Source of the DNA: Clostridiales bacterium
GTDB taxonomy: Bacteria > Bacillota > Clostridia > Lachnospirales > Lachnospiraceae
Assembly (NCBI GenBank): GCA_021204085.1
Contig: JAJPZY010000144.1
Coordinates: 23,679-87,678, forward strand
DNA length: 64,000 nt
Reading direction: 5' to 3'
Positions 53,335 through 61,982 of this stretch are shown piece by piece (the first letter of the stretch is position 1; every line of letters begins with the position of its first letter). The notes under the pieces are model-generated. The model searched no databases and was not told where the DNA came from. It saw nothing but the letters and a program-made list of their open reading frames with translations. The position numbers and the translations under genes are program-made.

Positions 53335-55579
53335 ATGTAATAACATACACCGGGTTCTGTCCGGTCATCATATGGTACTTCCCGGCCGATTTGGATTTGG
53401 CTACAGTGACGCAGGCGATGTCTGAAACGGTAAGACGCAGATCATCTGCCGCTGTCAGCGTTTCTGTCAGGGTTTCCAGCGTGATGCAGTTTAACACAAT
53501 GCGGACGGAAGGGTTCTTTTTTATCAGTGCCGACAGAATACTTTTCAGGTTTCCGCCGCTGCCGCCGATGAAAACATGCGTCGGCGCGGGAAGGTCTCTC
53601 AATACGTCCGGCGCTCTTCCCGGAACGATTTCCAGATTGGATACCGCGAACCGTTTTCGGTTTTCCGCCACCAGTTTCCAGGCATCTTCTTTCCATTCGA
53701 TCGCATAGACTCTGCCGCGGTCCGCCATGCGGGCGCATTCAACCGCAACAGATCCCGTCCCGGCTCCCACATCATAGACGACGGCGTCCCGTGTCAGCTG
53801 CAGTTTTGAGATGGAGACGCTGCGCACTTCTTCCTTTGTCATCGGAGCGCTCCCCCTTAAGAAAGCCGCGTCACAAATCCCATGAGTGACAACCTCTCCG
53901 CATGCCTGCGGGTTCATAAAGACCGCCACGAACATTCCCTGAGAATCAAAGTTCACATAATCCCGTGCGCTGCCTTCATAGATTGCTTCCGACGGATAAC
54001 TCAGGTTTGCGCCGACATACATTCTTATGTCTCCAAGGCCGAAAAGCGCCAGTTTTTCCGCGATTGAACAAATGCTCTTCGCATCGGACGCAAGAGTAAA
54101 CACCTTTTCATTACAGCGCACCGCCGAGATCAGATTCTGTTCTCTTCCGTGGCTGCTGATCAGCTTCATATCCTCCCAGGGCATATGAAGTTTCGCGGCA
54201 AAATACGCCACAGAAGAAATACCGGGAAGGAGACGGATGTCAAACTGCCGCCCGCCAATCTCGATCCGCTGCCCGTCACTTTCCAACTGCCGTACTTCGG
54301 GTGCCGCTATTTCGTTTGTTTCCTTCTCACCTTTTCCGAAGGTTTCCAGCAGCTGCTTCGCTCCGCTGTAAAACCCTACGTCCCCGGAGAACGCGATGAC
54401 GATTTTTTTATACTCCGAATGCGCTCTGATATAATCCGCAATTTCACTGCTGAGATAAATCGCCGCGGTCGGTTTTTCAAAATCACGCAGAGCTTCCAGC
54501 ATACGTCTGGCGCCGATGATACAATCTGCTTCCCGACAGGCGTTTACGGCCTCGAGTGTCATCGTTTCTCTTCCGCCCATACCGATACCAAGAAGTGTGA
54601 TGCGGCGTGCAGACTGCCCTTTACCGCAGGAATTTTCAGAATATACCTCATCGTATTCCCGAACGTTCATATTTCTGCCGTTTCTGAACATATTTTCATC
54701 ATCCCGGCCGCTCTGATTTCTCGTTGTTTCCGCATAACTACATCGATTAGAATTACAGTTCCATTTATCAAGAACGATTTTCCGGATCTCATCGACTGAA
54801 AAACCATCCTCTTTTAGCGGCCGCCGGATGACCGCGCAGATTGCACCGCAATCCTGCGCTGCTTCAACCTTTTCACGAAATCCTCCGGCCGCGCCGGATT
54901 CTTTTGTAACCAGATACTCGGCCTCTGTCATACGAATCGTTGCCGCGTTCATTTCCCTGGAAAAAGGGCCCTGCATGCAGATGACCTGTTTTTTTGACAG
55001 CCCATACTCTGCCATCTTTGCAAAAATATCATCCTGCAGCAATGCACGGACATAGATTCGCTCCCGTTTCTCGATCGCCCCCGCAAAAACCGGGAGTTCC
55101 TTGATGCCTGTTGTAAGAAGGATATTCCCTTCCTGCCCGTTCAGCCACCGGGCAGCTGCAGCAGGATCCTCAAAATAAATCAACCCGTCTTCCTGCTTTA
55201 TCTCTGCCTCATTCCTCAAAAGGCGATAGTATGCTGTCTGCGTTTTTCCGCAGGCAGCACGAATATTTTTTGTCGCCTCATCCGCGTAAGGATGCGTGGC
55301 ATCAATGACTGCAAGCGGTTTTTGGGAACCAATCAGATCCTCCATCGCGCTTTGATCCATCCTGCCGGTTTTTACCCGAATGAAAGGGGAGGAATGCAAA
55401 AGCTCTTCCCCGTATTCTGTTGCAACACAGACGAGTGCAGACACCTGATTGGCATCCATAAATTCCGCCAGTTCCCGCCCTTCGCTGGTCCCCGCAAAGA
55501 CGAGAAAGTGTCTTTCATTTCTACTTGTGTGCTTCGCTGATTCCCGGGTTTCGATGCCCGCTGCATATTTTTTATTCAA
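53306..55579 (-). CDS. cbiJET: CbiJ-CbiE-CbiT fusion: precorrin-6A reductase and precorrin-6B methyltransferase/decarboxylase
   Basis: 757 residues, three enzymes in one chain. Residues about 22-270 are CbiJ-like reductase (VFAGTSEGRELAEFM, DATHPYADEATKNIR). A Ser/Asn-rich linker follows, then CbiE (RRITLLGIGMGGRETMTLEA, AFSGDVGFYSGA), and CbiT (VVYDVGAGTGSVAVECARM, FIGGSGGNL). They reduce the corrinoid ring and methylate and decarboxylate it. TTG 55579 is used, six bases behind GGGAGG and overlapping the cbiG stop; no ATG is near. The last eight residues (YYSQPIEA) and the TAA are encoded by repeat copy E. Confidence 0.92.
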   Translation of the reverse strand: MNKKYAAGIETRESAKHTSRNERHFLVFAGTSEGRELAEFMDANQVSALVCVATEYGEELLHSSPFIRVKTGRMDQSAMEDLIGSQKPLAVIDATHPYADEATKNIRAACGKTQTAYYRLLRNEAEIKQEDGLIYFEDPAAAARWLNGQEGNILLTTGIKELPVFAGAIEKRERIYVRALLQDDIFAKMAEYGLSKKQVICMQGPFSREMNAATIRMTEAEYLVTKESGAAGGFREKVEAAQDCGAICAVIRRPLKEDGFSVDEIRKIVLDKWNCNSNRCSYAETTRNQSGRDDENMFRNGRNMNVREYDEVYSENSCGKGQSARRITLLGIGMGGRETMTLEAVNACREADCIIGARRMLEALRDFEKPTAAIYLSSEIADYIRAHSEYKKIVIAFSGDVGFYSGAKQLLETFGKGEKETNEIAAPEVRQLESDGQRIEIGGRQFDIRLLPGISSVAYFAAKLHMPWEDMKLISSHGREQNLISAVRCNEKVFTLASDAKSICSIAEKLALFGLGDIRMYVGANLSYPSEAIYEGSARDYVNFDSQGMFVAVFMNPQACGEVVTHGICDAAFLRGSAPMTKEEVRSVSISKLQLTRDAVVYDVGAGTGSVAVECARMADRGRVYAIEWKEDAWKLVAENRKRFAVSNLEIVPGRAPDVLRDLPAPTHVFIGGSGGNLKSILSALIKKNPSVRIVLNCITLETLTETLTAADDLRLTVSDIACVTVAKSKSAGKYHMMTGQNPVYVITCYYSQPIEA

Positions 55580-56756
55580 AGAATACCTCCCATGGCTGTT
55601 CCAGAAGCGCCGCGGTCACACCGTTCCCGGCCGCTTTTCTGCACAAAAACCGTGCGCCTTCCCTTTCCCCGCTGTCAACCGCAGCCATCGCTGCCCGCTC
55701 ACAGACATTGTCCGCACCCGTGACACTGCTGACAAAAGCAGAGGACGTGTATTCTCCGGGAAGTTCGTTTAGCTTCTCTGCGGAAAAAGTCACAAACGGT
55801 ACAGCAAGTTCTTCTGCAAAAGCCTTCAGCCCCGCTTCCTTTGCTTTTAAATCAATCGAAGCGATTTTACATATACTTTGCGGGGCGACCTTTTGTTCCC
55901 GCAGCAGAGAAAAAACGAATTTTCTGATTTCTTCCGCGGATTTTCCTTTTTTGCAGCCGATACCGAGAATAACGGCACGGGGCACGAGATGAAGATTTCC
56001 GCACTTCTTTGCCGCCGCATCGGTTCCTTCCGATTCTTTTGCCCTGAACATCCCCTGCTCATCTGTTTGTATACGATCACTTATCTGCTTATTTCTCACA
56101 GATACAATGACTGCTCCGTCCTGTTCCGGCAGCGTATCTGCATCCACCCGCTTAAGTTCCGGCGGAACCTGTCCGCTTACGCGCCCCTCACAACAAAAGG
56201 GCACAGTCTCACCATTCACAATCCGTGCTGCAACCGCTTTCGCTGCCGTCAAATCCGTGATATACAGGTGATTTTTCTGTGCCCAGACATCAATTGCCAG
56301 CTTTCCTCTGACATCCGAAGCCGTCGTGATCACCGGATCAGCGCCCAGCCTTTCCGCAAGGAAACGGTTCAGTTCGTTCCCACCACCCAGGTGTCCCGAG
56401 AGAAGGGAAATCATATGCTTTCCGGCTTCATCCGCTACCAGAACTGCCGGATCTTTTATCTTAGAAACCAAAAACGGGGCAATCGTTCGTACCGCAATTC
56501 CGGAAGCGCCGATAAATATCAATGCATCAACAACGGGAAAAATCGACGCGCACCAGTCGTGAAGGCTTTCGCTGACATCAACCACTCCCTGATTCATGCA
56601 ATCAGGAAACTTCATTTTCCTGTATAAAATTATCTCCGGAGATTCTGGGCATTCCTCATCAGAAAATTGCTCCGTATTGCGGAATGTTTCCAACATTTTA
56701 CCAGCCAGGCTGCCGCCCTGCTCTGTGAAAAAAATTATCGCGATTCTTTTTTTCAT
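55572..56756 (-). CDS. cbiG: Cobalt-precorrin-5A hydrolase
   Basis: 394 residues. Opens the ring lactone and releases acetaldehyde in the anaerobic pathway. N-terminal CbiG part has FIGASGIAVRTIAPFLVSKIKDPAV and GKHMISLLSGHLGGGNELNR; the C-terminal part has VILGIGCKKGKSAEEI. A middle region links them. It starts only 6 bases behind hepT, so the toxin-antitoxin pair and the cob genes share a transcript end. Confidence 0.93.
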   Translation of the reverse strand: MKKRIAIIFFTEQGGSLAGKMLETFRNTEQFSDEECPESPEIILYRKMKFPDCMNQGVVDVSESLHDWCASIFPVVDALIFIGASGIAVRTIAPFLVSKIKDPAVLVADEAGKHMISLLSGHLGGGNELNRFLAERLGADPVITTASDVRGKLAIDVWAQKNHLYITDLTAAKAVAARIVNGETVPFCCEGRVSGQVPPELKRVDADTLPEQDGAVIVSVRNKQISDRIQTDEQGMFRAKESEGTDAAAKKCGNLHLVPRAVILGIGCKKGKSAEEIRKFVFSLLREQKVAPQSICKIASIDLKAKEAGLKAFAEELAVPFVTFSAEKLNELPGEYTSSAFVSSVTGADNVCERAAMAAVDSGEREGARFLCRKAAGNGVTAALLEQPWEVFFE

Positions 56757-56762
56757 TCATTT

Positions 56763-57197
56763 TCACCGATTCTCCGAATTCTCTCCCACAGTATCATTCA
56801 GATAGTTCTCAACCATGGCAACCACTTCTTTTGCAATCTCTACCTGTTCTCTTGCCTCATCAACAGAAATAATGTAAAAGTCATCATAGTCACTGGCATG
56901 ACGTACTTCCTGTGCACGACTGATTTTTCTGCTAATCGATTTAGGGAAAATACCTGTCTGGACAAAATCTTTATTAAAATTTCCTATTACACGTGAATGG
57001 TGTTTATATGATTTAAATTCGAGTGCGAGACAAGCAGATACTGCCCGAAATATTGCATAGTAGGCTCGGTTATTAGATGTTCTATAGTGACCAGCCTCGA
57101 AATTCAGTACCGCGGCTTCCACATCTTCTTTTGCCACTGAAAGACGGTACTGCGCCAACTCTCTGGCTCCATCAATATCGTCCAATTCAAGCTGCAT
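56763..57197 (-). CDS. hepT: HEPN-domain protein, HepT-like toxin
   Basis: 144 residues, all-helical HEPN domain. The RX4-6H motif is present as R94-AQEVR-H100 followed by ASDY, and the family helix YRTSNNRAYYAIFRAVSACL is plain. HEPN partners of MNT nucleotidyltransferases are usually RNases or tRNA-binding toxins, kept in check by AMP addition near the motif tyrosine. It overlaps mntA by 11 bases. Base composition is lower in GC than the flanking cob genes. Confidence 0.85.
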   Translation of the reverse strand: MQLELDDIDGARELAQYRLSVAKEDVEAAVLNFEAGHYRTSNNRAYYAIFRAVSACLALEFKSYKHHSRVIGNFNKDFVQTGIFPKSISRKISRAQEVRHASDYDDFYIISVDEAREQVEIAKEVVAMVENYLNDTVGENSENR

Positions 57198-57525
57198 ATA
57201 GTTCTACCCCCTCTTTTTTGATTTGATTATAAAACGGATACGCCCTCAGCCATTTATTAAAATGATCACAATTTTTCACTTGCGGCATTATTTCCACATC
57301 ATTCTCAAAGTTATAATCAAAAGTCAAATCCGAAAGCAACCTCTGTCTTGCCTTTATTTGCGAATCACTTAAGTTTACCAAAATCATAATATCAATATCT
57401 GAATTTTCATGATAATCGCCTCTGGCATATGACCCATATAAAAAAACGGTTTTCAATTCATTACCATATATTTTTTGTATCCCATTCACATATTGCGTTA
57501 GCATTTTTTTTAAATCTTGCGGCAT
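57187..57525 (-). CDS. mntA: Minimal nucleotidyltransferase, MntA-like antitoxin
   Basis: 112 residues with the pol-beta nucleotidyltransferase motif GSYARGDYHENSDIDIMI (31-48), including the paired aspartates at 43 and 45. In MntA/HepT pairs the enzyme AMPylates the HEPN toxin. ATG 57525 follows AGGAGGTATGTT. The gene is AT-rich and sits 64 bases behind cbiD. Confidence 0.85.
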   Translation of the reverse strand: MPQDLKKMLTQYVNGIQKIYGNELKTVFLYGSYARGDYHENSDIDIMILVNLSDSQIKARQRLLSDLTFDYNFENDVEIMPQVKNCDHFNKWLRAYPFYNQIKKEGVELYAA

Positions 57526-57556
57526 ATAACATACCTCCTGCCTTTTGTATCACCAT

Positions 57557-57585
57557 ATTGTAAATGAAACAACTTGAAAAGTAAA
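57557..57585 (-). promoter_or_regulatory. Predicted promoter of the mntA-hepT pair
   Basis: TTTACT (57585-57580), 17 bases, TACAAT (57562-57557), in the cbiD-mntA gap. It would let the pair be expressed separately from cbiD and would also serve cbiG and genes behind it. Confidence 0.45.
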
Positions 57586-57589
57586 GTCA

Positions 57590-58768
57590 TCACATAAGAC
57601 GTGACAGGATCTCCCCCGCATTCTCCGTCCGTCCCAGTTCTCCGTAAACATTAGAGAAGACAACTGCGCCGATTTTCAGCCGTCCCTGCGCCCGCCGGTT
57701 CAGATGATAGCCGATTTTTTCTACAAGAATCTCCAATGTCCGCTGCCAGACATCGGTCTCGCGAATGATGCGGAGCCCCTCATCCGTCGTGACCGCTTCC
57801 AGAATCTGCCGTGCGCGGTCGGCGTCGATGCCTGCCGCAAGCGCCGCGGACGCAAGAATTTCCATCCTGGCATCAGCCTCCCTGGAATGTGTATTCATAA
57901 TACCGCCCGCCACCTTGACAAATTTTCCGATATGAGCGACAAAGAGCAGCCCGGAAAGTTCCAGATTTACAGCCAGATCAATCGTCTGCCCCACATAATT
58001 GCTGCACTTCACCGCGTCTTCTGCGTCAAACGGAAAATTATCTCTCAGATACTCTGTTCCGTAATTACCGGGTGTGACCAGAACATATTCGTTTTGCAAT
58101 GATTTTTGCTTCAGTTCCAACTCTATCGTCGCCACCAGCGCCTGTTCGCTCATCGGCTCCACAATACCGCTGGTTCCAAGGATTGAGATGCCTCCCTCAA
58201 TCCCCAGCCTCGGATTGAACGTTTTTGCCGCCAGCTCCCGTCCCGCAGGAGCAGAAATTATCACCTCCAGGCCTCCGGTATAACCATACTCCGCGCAGAC
58301 CTTCCGTACTTCTTTCAAAATCATTTCCCGGGGCACTTTGTTGATCGCCGGCGCCCCGATGGGTTGCTCCAGACCCGGAAGCGTCACCGTACCGATTCCC
58401 TCGCCGCCGCGCAGGCTGATTGCTTCCGGACTCCATCCGAACTGCTCCATCTGCTGCAGACATTCTTCCCTGCCGCACTTACGAACGCGCGCATATACCA
58501 ACAGTCCGTCCGTCACATCCGGGTCGTCTCCGGCGTCTTTGCGTATCGCACAGCCGGCTGACTGTTCCTCCCACGTAAGCTCCGTCGGCTCCAGAAACAG
58601 CGTAATCCCCTTCGGCGTCGTCAGCCGAACAACATCCACGGCCTGCCGAGAAAACAGCATCCGCGCTGCCGCCTGCGCCGCTGCCGCCGCGCAGCTCCCG
58701 GTCGTATAACCGAAGCGCAGCCTGCGGTCGCCCCTGATGATGTATTTATCCACTAAACCATTTTTCAT
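57590..58768 (-). CDS. cbiD: Cobalt-precorrin-5B C1-methyltransferase
   Basis: 392 residues. Methylates C1 of the corrin ring in the anaerobic pathway. RFGYTTGSCAAAAAQAAARML at the start, GGEGIGTVTLPGLEQPIGAPAIN in sections, GTSGIVEPMSE, and VAHIGKFVKVAGGIMNTHSREADARME are family marks. First cob gene in this window; the usual neighbours cbiL, cbiF, cbiH, cbiC are not here. Confidence 0.95.
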   Translation of the reverse strand: MKNGLVDKYIIRGDRRLRFGYTTGSCAAAAAQAAARMLFSRQAVDVVRLTTPKGITLFLEPTELTWEEQSAGCAIRKDAGDDPDVTDGLLVYARVRKCGREECLQQMEQFGWSPEAISLRGGEGIGTVTLPGLEQPIGAPAINKVPREMILKEVRKVCAEYGYTGGLEVIISAPAGRELAAKTFNPRLGIEGGISILGTSGIVEPMSEQALVATIELELKQKSLQNEYVLVTPGNYGTEYLRDNFPFDAEDAVKCSNYVGQTIDLAVNLELSGLLFVAHIGKFVKVAGGIMNTHSREADARMEILASAALAAGIDADRARQILEAVTTDEGLRIIRETDVWQRTLEILVEKIGYHLNRRAQGRLKIGAVVFSNVYGELGRTENAGEILSRLM

Positions 58769-58820
58769 TCGAAAAACCCGCTTACCCGCATATATTTCAC
58801 TAATCTCAGTTATAGGTCAG

Positions 58821-58826
58821 ATTATA
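58821..58826 (-). promoter_or_regulatory. Possible -10 box upstream of cbiD
   Basis: TATAAT on the minus strand 52 bases before the cbiD start, with a poor -35 (CTGAGT at 17 bases). Confidence 0.3.
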
Positions 58827-58863
58827 TGAGATATAGCTCTTTCACTCAGCCTCTACCCTCGGC

Positions 58864-58937
58864 GGGGAAATGACCCACTCTGTTTCCGCAAGCAGGCTTC
58901 CCATGCCTGCGTCGGAAATCAGATGGGTCATTTCTCC
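58864..58937. repeat. 74-bp fold-back element between an unknown gene and cbiD
   Basis: GGGGAAATGACCCA (58864-58877) pairs with TGGGTCATTTCTCC (58924-58937); TTTCCG pairs with CGGAAA inside it, and GCAGGC with GCCTGC at the tip. It starts 18 bases behind the stop of the 58956 gene. No T run follows on the minus strand, so it is not a standard terminator. No B12-box is present, so it is not a recognisable cobalamin riboswitch. Confidence 0.65.
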
Positions 58938-58955
58938 TCATAACAAGGGTTCATA

Positions 58956-59402
58956 TCAATCCTTAAAGCAAATATACTCTTTTTCGTAATTTCCCCACCA
59001 GGAAGTACGCACCCTGTCGCAGCGCTCAGATGCCACAAAATAAATCGTCGAAAAAAGCATCTCCGCGGCATTCAGCCTCACGATGATCTGCAGCAGCTTA
59101 TCATCCAGCGGAAAAATAATCTCCTCCTCCACATCCTCCGGCATCGGAGCAATCAGGTTTAAGTATTCCACTTCTCCCGGAGAAAGAAGCTCATTCACCA
59201 TCTCTCTGGCATCATAATCCAGGCGAAAATAGTAAAAATCCGCAAAGGCATTTTCTGCTCCGTACTCCTTTTTCAGGCTCTTAAAGTGCGAATACGCACG
59301 TTTCTCATCCATCGTCAGCTTTACGTCCGCGTATTCCTTCAGGCCGGTTGTAATCTTATCGAAGTAAATGGCTCCTTTTTCCGTCAACTGCTGTACTGTC
59401 AT
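58956..59402 (-). CDS. Conserved-looking hypothetical protein, function unknown
   Basis: 148 residues, soluble, acidic, mostly helical, with no signal peptide. I do not recognise the family with confidence. Notable stretches are KRAYSHFKSLKKEYGAENAF and DKLLQIIVRLNAAEMLFSTIYF, and a Trp-Trp near the end. GGGAG precedes ATG 59402 by a suitable distance. It follows the G5 lipoprotein gene by 19 bases, so it is likely in that operon. Confidence 0.6.
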   Translation of the reverse strand: MTVQQLTEKGAIYFDKITTGLKEYADVKLTMDEKRAYSHFKSLKKEYGAENAFADFYYFRLDYDAREMVNELLSPGEVEYLNLIAPMPEDVEEEIIFPLDDKLLQIIVRLNAAEMLFSTIYFVASERCDRVRTSWWGNYEKEYICFKD

Positions 59403-59421
59403 ATGTATTTCTCCCGATCGT

Positions 59422-60477
59422 CTAAAAATCCTGATATGCTACCGACCCATCCGAATACGTAATAATATAATATCCATGTCCGGATCCGTCACAATCGTAA
59501 ACCGCTTCCTTAGAAACCACGGTCTTTCCTGAGGATGAACTGCCGGAAGATGAGCTGCCGGAAGACGAGCTTCCTGAGGACGAACTTGAAGATGAGCTGC
59601 TCTTCTGCTTTGTCCCCTGCAGGATAATCCTGTTCACCGGTTCTTTTGTGACTTCCTCACTGACCAGCTCGCGGCTCTCCTCCTCGCCATCCACATATGT
59701 CACCTCATAGGTGAGTTCCTTCGTTCCGTTCTGTCCTTCCTGCTTCACGGAAGTCTGTCCGGAATAGAGAGATGAGCTGCTCTCATATACCGTCTCGTAT
59801 GCAATTTCTTCCTCTTCGACAATCTGCTTTTTCGTCACATACTGTATCTCAATCTCTGTTCCGTCAGCCAAAGCAGCCGTGACTTCCGGAGTGACCCGGT
59901 CTTCCTCATCCAGGTCGATCCCGACCTCCTTAAGAAGTTCATCCACGGTGGAAGCCTGCGTCACAACATACTCAGATTCTCCGTTCGCTGTAATCGTAAC
60001 ACCAAAACGGCGCTGCACCTCAATCGTCATACCGTCAGTCAGATAAGCCGCCGTGTCATGATTGATCAGGTCATTTTCACCCAATGTGACCCCGGCTGCC
60101 TCCAGTGCATCTTCCACCTTGCCGCCGGTCAGGACAATTTCCTCTTCTTCTGTTCCGTCGCTGACGGTTACAGCCGCGCAGCGCTCAATAGAAATACTCT
60201 CATCGCCGGCCTGAATCTGATAATCCGCCTCCGGCATTACCTCATCATCGACTCCCACCGTAATCTCCGCGCGTTCCAGAACCGAGGCAACCGTCTCTCC
60301 GGCTGACACACTGATCACGGTTTTATACTGCCCGTCCAGAATACTGATCTCAAACTCCTCTTTTTCTCCGCACGCAGAACACAGAGAAAGGACTCCGACG
60401 CATCCCGCCGCCAGAAAGAGATTGCGAAATATTTTTTTTCTGCTATATCGTCTTTGTGTCGTTTTTCTATTCGACAT
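59422..60477 (-). CDS. G5/DUF348-domain surface lipoprotein
   Basis: 351 residues. Basic start, a hydrophobic segment and a lipobox-like LCSAC ahead of GEKEE indicate an exported, probably lipid-anchored protein. Three DUF348 units (about 45-95, 100-150, 155-205) are followed by a G5 domain (about 210-285), the layout of YabE/Rpf-type cell-wall proteins. The catalytic 3D or transglycosylase domain is missing; instead a Ser/Gly repeat linker leads to a 30-residue end (AVYDCDGSGHGYYIITYSDG). It may bind wall polysaccharide. ATG 60477 follows GGAGG. Confidence 0.78.
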   Translation of the reverse strand: MSNRKTTQRRYSRKKIFRNLFLAAGCVGVLSLCSACGEKEEFEISILDGQYKTVISVSAGETVASVLERAEITVGVDDEVMPEADYQIQAGDESISIERCAAVTVSDGTEEEEIVLTGGKVEDALEAAGVTLGENDLINHDTAAYLTDGMTIEVQRRFGVTITANGESEYVVTQASTVDELLKEVGIDLDEEDRVTPEVTAALADGTEIEIQYVTKKQIVEEEEIAYETVYESSSSLYSGQTSVKQEGQNGTKELTYEVTYVDGEEESRELVSEEVTKEPVNRIILQGTKQKSSSSSSSSSGSSSSGSSSSGSSSSGKTVVSKEAVYDCDGSGHGYYIITYSDGSVAYQDF

Positions 60478-60518
60478 TATCCCAGCCTCCATATTTCCGG
60501 TTTCCTTAAAACCACAAT

Positions 60519-61958
60519 CTACTGCAGATAAGCCTCCGTCTCAACACTCACTGCCTTTACCACTGCCGCGTCATCACCGTTTACCGTAATTACCTCAACG
60601 TTCAACGTCGTATTTCCATCGGATGTCATCACAGCAAGGGAATCCTTTGATAAGTAAAACTGATATCCGAAGTCAGACTCATCTGACGATACCAGAAAAG
60701 CAGGGAATGTCTTTGCAGTCTCTCCCACCGTCAATCGAAGGTACACTTCACAGTCTTCTGCAGCAGTTGTCTCGTCCAGAACACCGTTAATGCTCAGATA
60801 AGAAATATCATTTTCAGATTCTCCGACCTCACAGGTGGTATTGTTTTCCGCTGACTCTGTCTCCATTGTAAACTCTGTCTCCAGAGTCTGGATCAGCGGC
60901 GGATTCTCGGCAAACTCATTGATATTCCGCTCAACCTTTTCAATAACAACGGTCTCCGGGCTGTAGGTTTCCATATATTCCCCTAGCTTATAGGGCACAC
61001 TCTTGGAAAAATATGCCTCTGAGAATTCATTTGCCATCAAAGGAAGCAGTGTATTTCCAAAAGAATCGCGGAACATCAGCAGGCTCCCCTCTCCTTCGGC
61101 GTTCTCTGTCTCAATCCAGGCATCCTCCACACTCTCCGTGTCCGTCACATAAGTGTAGGTGGATTCATACTGATATTCATAATTCCATTCCGGCTCTGAA
61201 GTCAGCGGGTAGATCATGGCATTCAGGTCACCGATTTCCGTGTTTGTTCTCACAGCTGTGACCGTTTCCAGAAGATCATGGTCAATCCCCATACCGCCCA
61301 GGATTTCGTTATAAGCAAGAACCGCTCCCTTCGCATTCCAGTGGGAATCTCTCTTTAAATATAAGGTCTCCTCCTGCTCCTCAAAAGCCGAGAACAGGTC
61401 AATATACGCTACATTCTGAGTTTCAAGTGCCTCCGCCAGCCTGTCCGCATTTTTCTCCGTGCTGACAACATAGGAGTCATAATAGGGCATATTCTCGCCG
61501 TAAAGCGTATTTTTATTCGGAGCCACCGTCACGGCAAACTGTGCGCCCGCGCTTTCCACATAATCCTGCGTCAACGCCAGGTTATACGCTGCGTTATAGA
61601 TTGCCCTGTCTGACATCAGATTCTGACCCAGATAATCATCCAGAGTCGCGCTGTAATACAGCCACCCGTTCTCTCCCTTAATAATAGTATCGACATTGGA
61701 TACCTGAAACACTTCGCTCTGGATCACCGCGTCCGCATTGACAAGCGCCTCGCGGAATGCAAAATGATCTTCAAAGTACTCACTCAGTTCATCGAAAAAA
61801 TCAAGATTTACCGAGCCGTCCGCCATAAGCTCCGGGAAAGAAGCCAACGTCTTATTTTCTGTCGTTGTATCTGTCCGAAATGCCGTCATCCCCGCGAAAG
61901 GAACGAGACAGATGGCCATGCCGATTGCCATATAGCAAATTGCCGCTGATTTTTTCAT
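60519..61958 (-). CDS. AlgX/DHHW-like exported SGNH-type protein, likely sugar O-acetylation partner
   Basis: 479 residues. One N-terminal membrane anchor, then an extracellular domain with YLKRDSHWNAKGA (Asp-x-His-Trp motif) and a possible serine nucleophile motif MFRDSFGN, both seen in AlgX/AlgJ and DHHW proteins that acetylate polysaccharides. The partner MBOAT gene lies 24 bases upstream. ATG 61958 follows GGAGAG; TTG 61964 is less likely. Which glycan is modified is not known. Confidence 0.8.
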   Translation of the reverse strand: MKKSAAICYMAIGMAICLVPFAGMTAFRTDTTTENKTLASFPELMADGSVNLDFFDELSEYFEDHFAFREALVNADAVIQSEVFQVSNVDTIIKGENGWLYYSATLDDYLGQNLMSDRAIYNAAYNLALTQDYVESAGAQFAVTVAPNKNTLYGENMPYYDSYVVSTEKNADRLAEALETQNVAYIDLFSAFEEQEETLYLKRDSHWNAKGAVLAYNEILGGMGIDHDLLETVTAVRTNTEIGDLNAMIYPLTSEPEWNYEYQYESTYTYVTDTESVEDAWIETENAEGEGSLLMFRDSFGNTLLPLMANEFSEAYFSKSVPYKLGEYMETYSPETVVIEKVERNINEFAENPPLIQTLETEFTMETESAENNTTCEVGESENDISYLSINGVLDETTAAEDCEVYLRLTVGETAKTFPAFLVSSDESDFGYQFYLSKDSLAVMTSDGNTTLNVEVITVNGDDAAVVKAVSVETEAYLQ

Positions 61959-61982
61959 GATCAAGCTCTCTCCTTTCGCATA

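Noticed and set aside
58800..58955. Cobalamin riboswitch upstream of cbiD
   Set aside because: No B12-box (GCCACTG) or other conserved core is visible; only a long simple fold-back.
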